NCBI RefSeq assembly: GCF_019048845.1
Contig: NZ_CP077426.1
Span: forward strand, 3,147,501 to 3,211,500
DNA from: Vibrio mimicus
GTDB taxonomy: Bacteria; Pseudomonadota; Gammaproteobacteria; Enterobacterales; Vibrionaceae
Reading direction: 5' to 3'
Length of the DNA: 64,000 nucleotides
Shown here: piece by piece, positions 9,788 through 19,406 of the stretch
Position numbering within the stretch: the first letter of the stretch is position 1
How the letters are laid out: each line of letters opens with the position of its first letter
Notes under the pieces: model-generated
Told to the model about the DNA's origin: nothing
Database searches by the model: none
What the model saw: only the letters and a program-made list of their open reading frames with translations
Position numbers and translations under genes: made by a program

Positions 9788-11959
9788 TTACACCTTCTCC
9801 AATCTCGCGTAAGCCGTCACTAACCACTTAATGCCTTCGCCATTAAACGCCACTTGCACTCGGCTTTGCGGGCCACTGCCTTCAAAGTTAATGATGGTGC
9901 CTTCACCAAATTTCGGGTGACGAACCCGTGAACCCAAACTAAATCCCGTTTCGTTAAAACTCTCTTTAACCACCGTTTGGCTAAAGCGTCCTGTGCTGGT
10001 TGGTCGGCTCACTTGCGCTTTCATCCGCACTTCATCCAAGCACCCTTCCGGCAGTTCACGAATAAAGCGTGAGGGTTTGTGATACTTGTCTTGCCCGTAC
10101 AAGCGGCGCATCTCCGCGTAGGTGATGTAGAGCTTTTGCATTGCGCGGGTCATGCCGACATAACAGAGGCGGCGCTCTTCTTCGAGACGCCCCGCCTCTT
10201 CGGCAGACATTTGGCTCGGGAACATCCCCTCTTCCACACCCACCATAAACACCAGCGGGAACTCTAACCCTTTAGCACTGTGCAAGGTCATCAGCTGTAC
10301 CGCATCATCATGTTCATCGGCTTGGCCTTCACCGGCTTCCAGTGCCGCATGGGTTAAAAATGCAGTCAGCATGGTCATATCCTGCGCTTCTTCTGGCTTT
10401 TCAAACTGGCGCGTCGCCGTGACCAACTCTTCCAAGTTTTCAATCCGCGCTTTGGATTTTTCGCCTTTCTCCTGCTGATACATCTCCAGCAAACCAGAGG
10501 TTTTTACTGCGTGGTCCGTGAGCACATGCAGCGGCATGTCGATACTTTCCTCTTCCAAGGCGTTGATCAGCTCAACAAAGCGATTCAGCGCGCCCGCGGC
10601 ACGCCCCGTTAGCACTTGGTCATTGAGCAAACCGATACTGGCATCCCACAAGGTGCAACCGCGATCACGCGCGGCAAAACGTATCGTCTCTAACGTCTTA
10701 TCACCCAAACCGCGCGGCGGCGTATTGATTACCCGCTCAAACGCAGTGTCGTCATTGCGGTTATTAATCAAACGCAGATAACTCAGTGCATCTTTAATCT
10801 CTTGGCGTTCGAAAAAGCGCATCCCGCCATAAATGCGGTACGCCAAACTCGCTTGCAATAACGCCTCTTCCAGTACCCGTGACTGGGCGTTGTTACGATA
10901 CAAGATCGCGCAATCGGTGAGTGTGCCGCCTTGCTCCTGCCAGCCTTTGATTTTGCTGACCACAAAGCGCGCTTCATCCAACTCGTTATACGCCGAATAC
11001 ACCGAAATAGGTTCGCCAACCAAGCCCTCAGTCCACAGCTGCTTGCCCATCCGCTCGCTGTTATTGGCGATCAGTGTGTTTGAGGCTTCCAAAATGGTTT
11101 TGGTGGAGCGGTAGTTTTGCTCCAGTCGAATGGTATTCACGCTCGGGAATTCGCGGGTAAATTTCTCGATGTTTTCTACTCGCGCGCCACGCCAGCCGTA
11201 AATCGATTGGTCATCATCACCCACGATCATCACGTTCGACTGTGCGCCCGCCATCATGCGTAGCCACGCGTACTGAATCGCGTTGGTGTCTTGGAATTCG
11301 TCGACCAAAATGTGCTTAAAGCGCGCCTGATAATGCTCACGAATGTGCTGATTACCACGCAGGAGCTCTAGGGTGCGCAGCAGAATTTCGGCGAAATCGA
11401 CCAAGCCCGCGCGATCGCACGCTTCTTGGTAAGCGGTGTAGAGCTTGAGGTAAGTTTGAGTAACCGGATCAAAGGCGTTGATGTGCGCAGGGCGCAATCC
11501 TTCATCTTTTTGATTGTTGATCCACCACGCGACTTGGCGTGCCGGCCACTGTTTATCATCCAGATTGTGCGCTTTGATGAGGCGTTTGAGCAGGCGCTGC
11601 TGATCATCACTGTCGATAATCTGGAAATCTTCCAGCAGCTTGGCGTCCAGATAGTGAGCGCGCAAGATACGGTGACAAATACCGTGGAAAGTGCCACACC
11701 ACATGCCAGAGGCGGTGCCATGCATCAGCTCTTCAATTCGGCCACGCATTTCGGCTGCGGCTTTGTTGGTAAAGGTCACTGCCATCACCGAAAACGGCGA
11801 GGCTTCTTCCACCGACATCAGCCACGCAATCCGGTGTACCAGTACGCGGGTTTTACCACTGCCGGCACCGGCCAAAATCAGCAAGTTTTCCAGTGGCGCT
11901 GCCACCGCTTCGCGTTGTTTATCGTTGAGACCGTCGAGCAATAGAGAGGGATCGATCAT
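9788..11959 (-). CDS. uvrD: DNA helicase II UvrD
   Basis: A 723-residue superfamily 1A 3'-5' helicase (E. coli 720) that removes UvrBC-incised oligonucleotides and MutSLH-directed tracts and dismantles RecA filaments. Walker A AGAGSGKT begins at residue 30, and Walker B is in ILVDEFQDTN. Further motifs are [34 protein letters not shown] and YVGMTRA. The C-terminal tail ends in a Tudor-like segment (GSRVRHPKFGEGTIINFEG) that binds RNA polymerase in UvrD/PcrA proteins. The start ATG at 11959 follows a possible LexA site. It is distinct from the second SF1 helicase here (rep, at 58-60 kb). Confidence 0.96.
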   Translation of the reverse strand: MIDPSLLLDGLNDKQREAVAAPLENLLILAGAGSGKTRVLVHRIAWLMSVEEASPFSVMAVTFTNKAAAEMRGRIEELMHGTASGMWCGTFHGICHRILRAHYLDAKLLEDFQIIDSDDQQRLLKRLIKAHNLDDKQWPARQVAWWINNQKDEGLRPAHINAFDPVTQTYLKLYTAYQEACDRAGLVDFAEILLRTLELLRGNQHIREHYQARFKHILVDEFQDTNAIQYAWLRMMAGAQSNVMIVGDDDQSIYGWRGARVENIEKFTREFPSVNTIRLEQNYRSTKTILEASNTLIANNSERMGKQLWTEGLVGEPISVYSAYNELDEARFVVSKIKGWQEQGGTLTDCAILYRNNAQSRVLEEALLQASLAYRIYGGMRFFERQEIKDALSYLRLINNRNDDTAFERVINTPPRGLGDKTLETIRFAARDRGCTLWDASIGLLNDQVLTGRAAGALNRFVELINALEEESIDMPLHVLTDHAVKTSGLLEMYQQEKGEKSKARIENLEELVTATRQFEKPEEAQDMTMLTAFLTHAALEAGEGQADEHDDAVQLMTLHSAKGLEFPLVFMVGVEEGMFPSQMSAEEAGRLEEERRLCYVGMTRAMQKLYITYAEMRRLYGQDKYHKPSRFIRELPEGCLDEVRMKAQVSRPTSTGRFSQTVVKESFNETGFSLGSRVRHPKFGEGTIINFEGSGPQSRVQVAFNGEGIKWLVTAYARLEKV

Positions 11960-11969
11960 GACTTCGCCA

Positions 11970-11985
11970 CTGGTTATTTATACAT
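11970..11985 (-). promoter_or_regulatory. Weak LexA-box candidate upstream of uvrD
   Basis: CTGG-ttatttat-ACAT resembles CTGT-N8-ACAG with one mismatch in each half, and the spacer is AT-rich as in SOS boxes. It lies 11 bp upstream of the uvrD start. uvrD is SOS-controlled in E. coli; here the match is only partial. Confidence 0.3.
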
Positions 11986-12262
11986 AATGGCGGCGATTAT
12001 AACCCTAAAACTGGTGAGACCCAAGCAAGGGAAACAACACTCAGATCCTTATCTAAGGCGCAATGGGCAATCCATCAAAATCAGCCATTCGAAAAAATAT
12101 TCAAACTATTTTTCGATGCAAACCATATTGTTACTCTTTCCATTGCTTATTTTTAAAGCAAATGGTGAAAGATTTTTCATCTCGCTCCGCTCCTTTTGTC
12201 TAAGCAAGCCATGTTAATGACTTGTGAAATAATGACCAAGGAACTGTCTTGAGGAACACACC
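11986..12262. other. Intergenic region between uvrD and the bufferin operon
   Basis: No supported gene. An open frame at 11987-12217 lacks a ribosome-binding site and protein-like composition. The region must contain the bufferin-operon promoter; I see no convincing sigma-70 pair or metal-responsive palindrome. A TTGAGGA ribosome-binding site lies at 12249-12255, about 8 bases before the operon's first ATG. Confidence 0.5.
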
Positions 12263-12523
12263 ATGAAAAAATCTAACCTAGCTGTTACTGCTGCAATCAC
12301 TGGCCTACTCGCTATGGGAGGCACTTTACTGACCGCCACCGCCGCTTCTGCTGCTGACAATGAAAAATGTTATGGAGTCGCGAAAGCGGGGAAAAATGAC
12401 TGCGCCACCAAAACCGGATCTTGTGCAGGTACCGCCAAAATGGATAACCAAAAAGATGCTTTTGTGGTGTTACCCAAAGGCGTCTGTGACAAGTTGGCTG
12501 GCGGCAGCACCATGTCACATTAA
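12263..12523 (+). CDS. bufA1: Bufferin precursor (DUF2282), copper-metallophore RiPP
   Basis: An 86-residue exported peptide. A signal peptide occupies about residues 1-31 (cleavage near SAA-DNEKC). The mature part has four Cys at 36, 47, 54 and 75, in the family contexts EKCYGVAKAG, NDCAT, GSCAG and GVCDK. DUF2282 peptides (bufferins) are substrates of MNIO enzymes, which convert Cys into thiooxazole-type groups that bind copper; they act in the periplasm to limit copper toxicity. The following genes supply the enzyme, its partner and a DoxX membrane protein. Precursor status is very likely; the modification is inferred from the family. Confidence 0.88.
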   Translation: MKKSNLAVTAAITGLLAMGGTLLTATAASAADNEKCYGVAKAGKNDCATKTGSCAGTAKMDNQKDAFVVLPKGVCDKLAGGSTMSH

Positions 12524-12530
12524 CGATTGA

Positions 12531-12552
12531 GTGCGCAGCCTTGGCTGCGCAC
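12531..12552 (+). promoter_or_regulatory. Intercistronic stem-loop after bufA1
   Basis: Perfect 9-bp GC-rich stem GTGCGCAGC (12531-12539) / GCTGCGCAC (12544-12552) with a CTTG loop, 7 bases after the bufA1 stop. It has no T run. It could be an attenuator or an mRNA 3'-stabiliser that keeps precursor expression above that of the enzymes. Confidence 0.55.
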
Positions 12553-12594
12553 CACTTTCAATAGTGATTTTTATCGCGTAACAAGGATGGCCCC

Positions 12595-13461
12595 ATGGAT
12601 TCAAACTCAGTCCACCCTCATGTTGGCGTGGGGTTGCGCAGCCCACATTTGGCCTATTTTCAGCAGCAGGACACAGATCTAACTTGGCTAGAAATCCACA
12701 GCGAAAACTATTTTTCGCCCTATTCTCCGGCCAGAGCGGAGCTGATCTCATTGCGTGAGCGGTATGCGCTGAGCTGTCACGGCATTGGCCTCTCACTAGG
12801 CTCGGTTGAAACAGTCAACCGCACGCATCTTGCCCAACTCAAAGCACTCGTTGATGAGATTGAACCGATGTTCGTTTCCGATCACCTTAGTTGGAGTGCG
12901 CAAGCTGGACACTACTTCAATGACTTACTGCCTTTGCCCTATACCGAAGAAGCACTAGAGGTTTTTTGCCGTAATCTTGATCAGGTGCAACTGGCTCTCA
13001 AGCGCCCGCTGCTGATCGAAAATCCCTCCAGTTATCTGCGTTTTGAACACTCCACCATCCCGGAATGGGAATTTCTTTCTGCCATTCAACAGCGCACAGG
13101 CTGTCGGCTGCTGCTCGATCTCAATAACGTGCAAGTATCTGCGTTTAATCATGGCTTTGATGTGCACACTTATCTCAACGCTATTCCAGCTTGCGCGGTG
13201 GATGAAATTCATCTGGCAGGCTACAGCGTGAAATCTCTCCCAGACGGGGAGATCTGGATTGATACTCATAGTCGGCCCGTCAGCGATGAACTGTGGCAAC
13301 TTTTTGAACAGTGGACCCAACTGCATGGCAGCCGCCACACGCTGATTGAGTGGGATCTTGATATTCCAAGCCCTTCGGTGTTGCTCGCCCAAGCGCAGCG
13401 AGCCGCACAGAGCCTAAATCGGATCAACGCCAACCCCTCTCATGTAAGGAGAGTGTCATGA
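12595..13461 (+). CDS. bufB: MNIO-family enzyme (DUF692), bufferin modification
   Basis: A 288-residue protein of the multinuclear non-haem iron oxidative enzyme family. Family metal-binding segments are present in order: HVGVGLRSPH near the start, EIHSENYF, SCHGIGLSLGS, FVSDHLSW, LLIENPSSYL, LLLDLNNVQV, DEIHLAGY, DTHSRPV and IEWD. It is a cytoplasmic TIM-barrel enzyme that uses two or three irons and oxygen to remodel Cys residues of its peptide substrate, here the product of the upstream gene. It overlaps the next gene by 4 bp, indicating coupled translation. Confidence 0.9.
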   Translation: MDSNSVHPHVGVGLRSPHLAYFQQQDTDLTWLEIHSENYFSPYSPARAELISLRERYALSCHGIGLSLGSVETVNRTHLAQLKALVDEIEPMFVSDHLSWSAQAGHYFNDLLPLPYTEEALEVFCRNLDQVQLALKRPLLIENPSSYLRFEHSTIPEWEFLSAIQQRTGCRLLLDLNNVQVSAFNHGFDVHTYLNAIPACAVDEIHLAGYSVKSLPDGEIWIDTHSRPVSDELWQLFEQWTQLHGSRHTLIEWDLDIPSPSVLLAQAQRAAQSLNRINANPSHVRRVS

Positions 13462-14225
13462 GCCTGACGCTAGCCCAATTACAGGCTCAATTTGCTCATG
13501 GCCTGAACTATCAAGTCGGGGGGGAAGCGTGCGCCATCATCGCGGATGGGCGAGATCCCACGGATCGACTCCAGATTTATCGCAACAATCGTGTGATCAG
13601 CCTCAGTGAAGTGATGGCAGCTACCTACCCTCTGCTACTTGAGATCTTGGGAGAAGAGTGCTTTGCCGCACTGGCGCGCGAATATGTGCTCACTCACCCT
13701 TTAACCAATCCGGATGTCAGTCACTATGGCGATCGGTTTGACACCCTGATTGAACGTGCCACTCAAGTCACCACGATTGTCCCTTACGCAACGGCGTTGG
13801 CGCGTTTTGAATGGACGCTCGATCGCGTCCAACAAGCCTATGCGTGCGAACCTCGCCCACAATGGACACCATTAGAGTCACTAAGCACAGTGGCGGCAGA
13901 GCAACATGCCAAGGTGGTACTTCATCTGTTACCTTGGGTGCACGCCTTCGACTCTGCTTATGCTCTGTTTGATTTACAGCGTGCGCTGCATAGCAACGAT
14001 GTTAGCCAAATCACGCTGCATCAAGCGCAAATGGGGGTTATCGCGTGTGACAGCGAAGGGGATCCTTGGACGCTACCACTCCAACCCCATGCTTACCAAC
14101 TGCTACTCGCGATTGAACAACAGACGCCTCTTGGCGATATTCCGCCCGATGCACTCGCTGCACTCCCCTCTTTGCTGCCACTAGAAATTCTGGCGGGCTT
14201 CACCCTTGCGTCACAAGGAGCTTAA
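13458..14225 (+). CDS. bufC: BufC-like DUF2063 partner protein
   Basis: A 255-residue protein with the N-terminal DUF2063 (putative DNA-binding/peptide-recognition) domain: LAQLQAQFAHGLNYQ, then DRLQIYRNNRVISLSEVMAA. These proteins always sit beside DUF692 enzymes and form a complex with them, probably presenting the precursor; the old DNA-binding label is probably misleading. No membrane segment is seen. Translation starts inside the bufB stop (ATGA overlap). The last codons include the AAGGAG ribosome-binding site of the next gene. Confidence 0.85.
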   Translation: MSLTLAQLQAQFAHGLNYQVGGEACAIIADGRDPTDRLQIYRNNRVISLSEVMAATYPLLLEILGEECFAALAREYVLTHPLTNPDVSHYGDRFDTLIERATQVTTIVPYATALARFEWTLDRVQQAYACEPRPQWTPLESLSTVAAEQHAKVVLHLLPWVHAFDSAYALFDLQRALHSNDVSQITLHQAQMGVIACDSEGDPWTLPLQPHAYQLLLAIEQQTPLGDIPPDALAALPSLLPLEILAGFTLASQGA

Positions 14226-14226
14226 T

Positions 14227-14715
14227 ATGTCGATACTTTCTCGCTTAATCCAAGGCTATTACTCACTCTGTCACATTTTACAGCGCGATGTCGCCAACCT
14301 GCTGCTGCTCATGTGTCGACTCTGGGTTGGATGGGTTTTCTGGCAATCGGGTTGGATTAAAATATCCAGTTGGGACAGCACCTTATATCTGTTTGAACTG
14401 GAATACCAAGTGCCACTTTTGCCTTGGCAATGGGCGGCCTACTTCGGCACCGCCGCAGAATTAGGACTGCCCTTGCTGCTCATCCCTGGTTTGCTCGGCC
14501 GTTTAAGCGCCTTTGCACTGTTTGCCATCAATGCCATTGCGGTGATCTCCTATCCTGTGCTTTGGGAACAAGGTTTTACCGATCACCAATTGTGGGGAAT
14601 GATGCTGCTGACCGTGATGGTTTGGGGATCTGGCCGATATTCTCTCGATCATTGGCTTAAACACCACTGGCACACCATCAGACAGATCCACCAGCAGCTC
14701 GATTTACCCCATTAA
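14227..14715 (+). CDS. DoxX-family membrane protein of the bufferin operon
   Basis: A protein of 162 residues with four predicted TM helices (VANLLLLMCRLWVGWVFW, WAAYFGTAAELGLPLLLIPG, LSAFALFAINAIAVISY, LWGMMLLTVMVWGSG), typical of DoxX. The ATG at 14227 has AAGGAG 8 bases upstream; an in-frame TTG at 14206 is less likely. DoxX proteins are regular members of bufferin clusters and probably handle electron transfer or membrane steps linked to the modified peptide; the exact role is unknown. Confidence 0.85.
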   Translation: MSILSRLIQGYYSLCHILQRDVANLLLLMCRLWVGWVFWQSGWIKISSWDSTLYLFELEYQVPLLPWQWAAYFGTAAELGLPLLLIPGLLGRLSAFALFAINAIAVISYPVLWEQGFTDHQLWGMMLLTVMVWGSGRYSLDHWLKHHWHTIRQIHQQLDLPH

Positions 14716-14730
14716 CAGGATATGAGGGAT

Positions 14731-14760
14731 GTAAAAAACCCCGCACAGAAGTGCGGGGTT
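14731..14760 (-). terminator. Terminator of prlC
   Basis: Perfect 10-bp stem AACCCCGCAC / GTGCGGGGTT with an AGAA loop. On the minus strand it is followed by six T. It also stands at the end of the convergent bufferin operon. Confidence 0.85.
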
Positions 14761-14780
14761 ATGCAGATCAAGGTTCAAAT

Positions 14781-16823
14781 TTAAGCGGCGATTCCTGCGT
14801 GACGCAGCAAAGCATCAATTTGTGGTTCGCGGCCACGGAAACGCTTAAACAGCTCCATCGGCTCTTCACTGCCACCCATTTCAAGGATGTTGTTGAGGAA
14901 GCTCAGCCCCGTTTCGTGGTTGAAAATGCCTTCTTCTTCAAAGCGTGAGAACGCATCCGCCGAAAGCACTTCGGCCCACAAGTAGCTGTAGTAACCGGCA
15001 CTGTAGCCACCCGCAAAGATATGGCTAAAGCTGTGCGAGAAGCGGTTCCACTCCAAGCCCGGCAGCACCGCGACTTTCTTTTTCACTTCCGCCAAGGTTT
15101 CCAGCACTTTGGGTCCCACTTCTGGGTCGTAAGTGGTGTGCAGAGTGAAGTCGAACAATCCGAACTCCAACTGGCGCAGAATAAACATCGCCGATTGGAA
15201 GTTTTTCGCCGCCAGCATTTTATCCAGCATCGCTTTCGGCAATGGCTCACCGGTTTGGTAATGACCGGAAATAAATGCCAGCGCCTCTTCTTGCCAACAC
15301 CAGTTTTCCAAGAACTGGCTTGGCAGCTCGACCGCATCCCAAGGCACACCATTGATGCCCGATACCGCGCCCACTTCCACTTGGGTCAGCATATGGTGAA
15401 TGCCGTGGCCAAATTCGTGGAACAGGGTCGTCACTTCATCGTGGGTAAACAGCGCAGGCTTATCACCCACTGGGCGGTTGAAGTTACACGTCAGGTAAGC
15501 CACCGGTGTTTGCAGTGCGCCACTGTCGGTAGTGCGACGTACACGGCACTCATCCATCCACGCGCCGCCGCGTTTGTGTTCACGCGCATACAGGTCGAGA
15601 TAGAAGCTGCCACGCAGCGTTCCTTTTTCGTCAAAAATATCGAAAAAGCGCACTGATTCGTGCCATACATCCACCCCTTGGCGCTCTTTGACTTGCATAC
15701 CAAACAAGCGGTTCAGCACTTCAAACAGGCCATTCACTACCTTGTGCTCAGGGAAGTAAGGACGCAGCTCTTCATCGGAGATTTCAAACAGATGCTGCTT
15801 TTGCTTTTCGCTGTAGTAAGCAATATCCCACAGCTCAAGCTGCTTCACGCCAAACTCACTTTCGGCAAATTGGCGTAGCTCTTCCACTTCGCGCTCACCT
15901 TGTGGCTTGGCTTTGCTGGCTAAATCATTTAAGAAACCGAGCACTTGGTCGGTCGTTTCGGCCATTTTTGTGGCCAGCGATTTTTCGCTGTAAGTGCTAA
16001 AGCCGAGCATACGCGCGATTTCATGGCGCAGTTTGAGTTGCTCAGCAATGATTTCGCTGTTATCCCACTTACCCGCATTCGGGCCACGATCCGAAGCGCG
16101 CGTTACATACGCTTCATACACTTCTTTACGCAGCGCTTGGTTATCACAGTAAGTCATCACAGGTAGGTAAGATGGAATGTCTAACGTCAGCAGATAACCG
16201 TCTAGGCCTTTACCTTGGGCCGCTGCTTCTGCCGCCGCTAACGCAGACTCCGGCATGCCCGCCAGTTCGTTCATGTCCGTAATGTGCTTGGTCCAACCCA
16301 TAGTGGCATCCAGCACGTTGTTAGAGAACTTAGAGCCCAGCTCAGACATACGCTTGCTGATTTCGCCATAGCGCTTTTGCTCTTGTGCTGGCAAGCCAAT
16401 GCCTGACAACTCAAAATCACGCAGACTGTCAGTGATGGTTTTTTGCTGCGCACGCGTTAATGCCGCGAAGCCTTCGCTCTCTTTTAAAGTTTTGTACGCT
16501 TCAAACAGGCCTTTGTGCTGACCAACCCAAGTGCCATATTCAGAAAGCAACGGCAGGCAGCTTTCATACGCTTCACGCAGTTCATCACTGTTCACGACAG
16601 AATTCATGTGGCTGACTGGCGACCAGATGCGGCTTAGGCGATCATCCACCGCTTCAATCGGGGCAATCACGGTTTCCCAACTCGGCTGTGGGTTATCGGC
16701 CAGAACCTGATCTATGGTGTGGCGACAATCCGCTATCGCCTGTTCAACCGCTGGCTTTACGTGCTCCGGTTTAATCGCAGAAAACGGCGGCAGATCCGTA
16801 AAGGTAAGAAGTGGGTTTGACAT
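14781..16823 (-). CDS. prlC: Oligopeptidase A (M3 metallopeptidase)
   Basis: A cytoplasmic zinc endopeptidase that degrades short peptides, including signal-peptide fragments. The zinc motif HEFGH is at 469-473 with downstream Glu in the family context. The frame opens at 16844, but MSNPLLTFTDLPPFSAI at 16823 matches the E. coli N-terminus, has AAGGAA just upstream and gives 680 residues, the same as E. coli. It is divergent from rlmJ; in E. coli prlC lies next to rsmJ, so the neighbourhood differs. Confidence 0.95.
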   Translation of the reverse strand: MSNPLLTFTDLPPFSAIKPEHVKPAVEQAIADCRHTIDQVLADNPQPSWETVIAPIEAVDDRLSRIWSPVSHMNSVVNSDELREAYESCLPLLSEYGTWVGQHKGLFEAYKTLKESEGFAALTRAQQKTITDSLRDFELSGIGLPAQEQKRYGEISKRMSELGSKFSNNVLDATMGWTKHITDMNELAGMPESALAAAEAAAQGKGLDGYLLTLDIPSYLPVMTYCDNQALRKEVYEAYVTRASDRGPNAGKWDNSEIIAEQLKLRHEIARMLGFSTYSEKSLATKMAETTDQVLGFLNDLASKAKPQGEREVEELRQFAESEFGVKQLELWDIAYYSEKQKQHLFEISDEELRPYFPEHKVVNGLFEVLNRLFGMQVKERQGVDVWHESVRFFDIFDEKGTLRGSFYLDLYAREHKRGGAWMDECRVRRTTDSGALQTPVAYLTCNFNRPVGDKPALFTHDEVTTLFHEFGHGIHHMLTQVEVGAVSGINGVPWDAVELPSQFLENWCWQEEALAFISGHYQTGEPLPKAMLDKMLAAKNFQSAMFILRQLEFGLFDFTLHTTYDPEVGPKVLETLAEVKKKVAVLPGLEWNRFSHSFSHIFAGGYSAGYYSYLWAEVLSADAFSRFEEEGIFNHETGLSFLNNILEMGGSEEPMELFKRFRGREPQIDALLRHAGIAA

Positions 16824-17101
16824 AAAAAGATTCCTTTTCATCATAGAGACAGGCCGAATTTTGACCTGGGAGTTATGCTAGTAAATATAGGTAGCAGAAT
16901 GATTTTTCAATAGGAGGCGGTAGGAAAAGCGTTGCAAAATACGACTCAGTCGCGCCTTTCGCTACACAAAAAACCGCGGCTTTACGCTGCGCTCTGCGCC
17001 ATAAATCGGTATATAATCAAGCCAATATTTTTATTTCTATTACTAGCGGCAGGCTGAACAGCCTCTAGTACAGCGCCCCTTGAAGGGTTTGAGAGTCTAT
17101 T

Positions 17102-17941
17102 TTGTTAAGTTACCGACATAGTTTCCATGCGGGCAACCATGCGGATGTGCTGAAGCATATCGTGCAGAGCCTGATCCTCAATTCTCTGCAACAAAAAGAG
17201 AAACCTTTTGTCTACCATGATACTCACTCTGGTGTGGGTCGTTACGATCTGACTCATGAATGGTCGGAGAAAACGGGCGAATACAAACAAGGGATTGCAA
17301 GAGTCTGGCAACAAGACAATATTCCAGCGGAGCTCGATAGCTATCTGGATGCGATTCGCCAGCTCAATCAGGGAGAAACTCTGCGTTACTACCCAGGTTC
17401 ACCCCGTGTGGCACGCGCCCATCTGCGTGAGCAGGATCGCATGGTGCTGACCGAACTCCACCCAAGCGATTACCCATTGCTGGAGCAAGAGTTCCACCGT
17501 GATCGCCAAGTCTCTATTTATAAAGAAGATGGCTTCGCGCGTCTGAAAGCCAGTTTGCCGCCGCAAGAGCGCCGCGGCTTAGTGCTGATTGACCCGCCTT
17601 ATGAGCTCGCCAAAGAGTATCGCGACGTAGTGCAAGCGATCGCTCAGAGTTACAAACGCTGGGCAACCGGCATCTATGCGATTTGGTATCCGGTGGTCAA
17701 TCGCTGCGATATTGATGACATGTTAGAAGGCTTGCAAGGTTTAGGGATTCGCAAAATCCTACAAATTGAGCTGGGTGTCTCTCCCGATACTAACGAACGC
17801 GGCATGACGGCTTCCGGCATGATTGTAGTGAACCCGCCATGGACGCTGGAAAGCCAGATGCAGACCATTCTGCCTTTCCTCAAACAGGCGATTGCCCCTG
17901 CAACGGGACATTACAAAGTTGAATGGGTCGTGCCTGAATAA
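17102..17941 (+). CDS. rlmJ: 23S rRNA (adenine2030-N6)-methyltransferase RlmJ
   Basis: A 279-residue SAM-dependent methyltransferase (E. coli 280) that methylates A2030 of 23S rRNA. The N-terminus MLSYRHSFHAGNHADVLKH is the family start and here begins with TTG, not ATG. The catalytic DPPY motif is at 164-167. A GAGAG ribosome-binding site precedes the TTG. A likely -10 (TATAAT) lies at 17012-17017, giving a leader of about 80 nt. Confidence 0.93.
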   Translation: MLSYRHSFHAGNHADVLKHIVQSLILNSLQQKEKPFVYHDTHSGVGRYDLTHEWSEKTGEYKQGIARVWQQDNIPAELDSYLDAIRQLNQGETLRYYPGSPRVARAHLREQDRMVLTELHPSDYPLLEQEFHRDRQVSIYKEDGFARLKASLPPQERRGLVLIDPPYELAKEYRDVVQAIAQSYKRWATGIYAIWYPVVNRCDIDDMLEGLQGLGIRKILQIELGVSPDTNERGMTASGMIVVNPPWTLESQMQTILPFLKQAIAPATGHYKVEWVVPE

Positions 17942-18046
17942 TCGGCTTTTTCATCAAGGCAGGTGGATTCTGACGCACTTGCCCTGATATAAGGAATACA
18001 AGAAAAGAGCGAAGAGCATCTTCGCCAGACATAATTGGAGAAAGTA

Positions 18047-19399
18047 ATGGCAACACATTTTGACTACCTGTGTATTGGTGGCGGCAGCGGCGGTATCGCT
18101 TCAGCCAACCGCGCGGCGATGTATGGCGCGAAAGTGGCGCTCATCGAAGCCAAAGATTTAGGCGGTACTTGTGTCAACGTTGGCTGCGTACCGAAAAAGG
18201 TGATGTGGCACGGCGCGCAAATCGCAGAAGCGATGCACCTTTATGCTGAAGATTACGGCTTCGATGTCGATGTGAAGAACTTCAACTGGGCAAAACTGAT
18301 TGAAAGCCGCCAAGCCTACATTGGCCGCATCCATCAATCTTACGACCGTGTTCTGGGCAACAATAAAGTTCACGTTATTAAGGGCTTCGCTAAGTTTGTG
18401 GATGCGAAAACCGTCGAAGTGAATGGCGAGCTTTACACCGCTGACCACATTCTGATTGCCGTAGGTGGTCGCCCAAGCATTCCAAATATTCCAGGCGCAG
18501 AATACGGCATCGACTCGAACGGCTTTTTTGAGCTGAGCGAGCAGCCAAAACGCGTTGCGGTGATCGGTGCTGGTTACATCGCAGTAGAAATCGCAGGCGT
18601 GCTGAATGCGCTAGGTACAGAAACTCACCTGTTCTGCCGCAAAGAGTCACCACTGCGTAGCTTCGACCCAATGATCATCGAAACCTTAGTGGAAGTGATG
18701 AACACCGAAGGGCCACAGCTGCACACCCATAGCGTGCCAAAACAAGTGGTCAAAGAAGCCGATGGTAGCTTGACGCTGCATCTGGAAAATGGTCAGACGT
18801 ACAACGTTGATACCCTGATTTGGGCGATCGGTCGCCACCCAGCAACCGATGCCATCAACCTTGCTGTAACGGGCGTTGCGACCAATGAGCAAGGCTACAT
18901 CAAGGTCGATGAGTTCCAAAACACCAACGTAGCAGGCATCTACTGTGTCGGTGACATCATGGAAGGTGGCATTGAGCTGACTCCGGTTGCGGTAAAAGCG
19001 GGACGCCAACTTTCTGAGCGCCTGTTTAACAACAAACTGAATGCCAAGATGGATTACCAGTTGGTGCCAACCGTGGTGTTTAGCCACCCACCGATCGGCA
19101 CGATTGGCCTGACTGAACCACAAGCTATTGCTCAGTACGGTGCAGAGAACGTGAAAGTGTACAAATCCAGCTTTACCGCTATGTACACCGCCGTTACCTC
19201 TCACCGTCAGCCATGCAAAATGAAGCTGGTTTGTGCAGGCCCTGAAGAAACCGTGGTCGGTCTACACGGCATCGGTTTTGCGGTTGATGAGATGATCCAA
19301 GGTTTTGGTGTCGCAATGAAAATGGGCGCAACCAAAGCCGATTTCGATTCCGTGGTCGCGATTCACCCAACGGGTTCAGAAGAGTTCGTTACCATGTAG
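18047..19399 (+). CDS. gor: Glutathione reductase
   Basis: A 450-residue NADPH-dependent flavoenzyme that regenerates reduced glutathione in the cytoplasm. The FAD-binding GGGSGG is at 11-16, the redox disulfide is Cys42/Cys47 in [18 protein letters not shown]-binding GAGYIAVE lies near 174, and the C-terminal catalytic HPTGSEE is present. The ATG at 18047 is preceded by GGAGAAAG; an upstream in-frame TTG at 18035 is less likely. The length equals E. coli Gor. It is the last backbone gene before the island, whose first repeat is only 8 bases after the gor stop. Confidence 0.96.
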   Translation: MATHFDYLCIGGGSGGIASANRAAMYGAKVALIEAKDLGGTCVNVGCVPKKVMWHGAQIAEAMHLYAEDYGFDVDVKNFNWAKLIESRQAYIGRIHQSYDRVLGNNKVHVIKGFAKFVDAKTVEVNGELYTADHILIAVGGRPSIPNIPGAEYGIDSNGFFELSEQPKRVAVIGAGYIAVEIAGVLNALGTETHLFCRKESPLRSFDPMIIETLVEVMNTEGPQLHTHSVPKQVVKEADGSLTLHLENGQTYNVDTLIWAIGRHPATDAINLAVTGVATNEQGYIKVDEFQNTNVAGIYCVGDIMEGGIELTPVAVKAGRQLSERLFNNKLNAKMDYQLVPTVVFSHPPIGTIGLTEPQAIAQYGAENVKVYKSSFTAMYTAVTSHRQPCKMKLVCAGPEETVVGLHGIGFAVDEMIQGFGVAMKMGATKADFDSVVAIHPTGSEEFVTM

Positions 19400-19406
19400 A
19401 TCGGTA

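Noticed and set aside
11987..12217. 76-codon frame upstream of the bufferin operon
   Set aside because: No ribosome-binding site and no protein-like pattern; region is better explained as a promoter interval.
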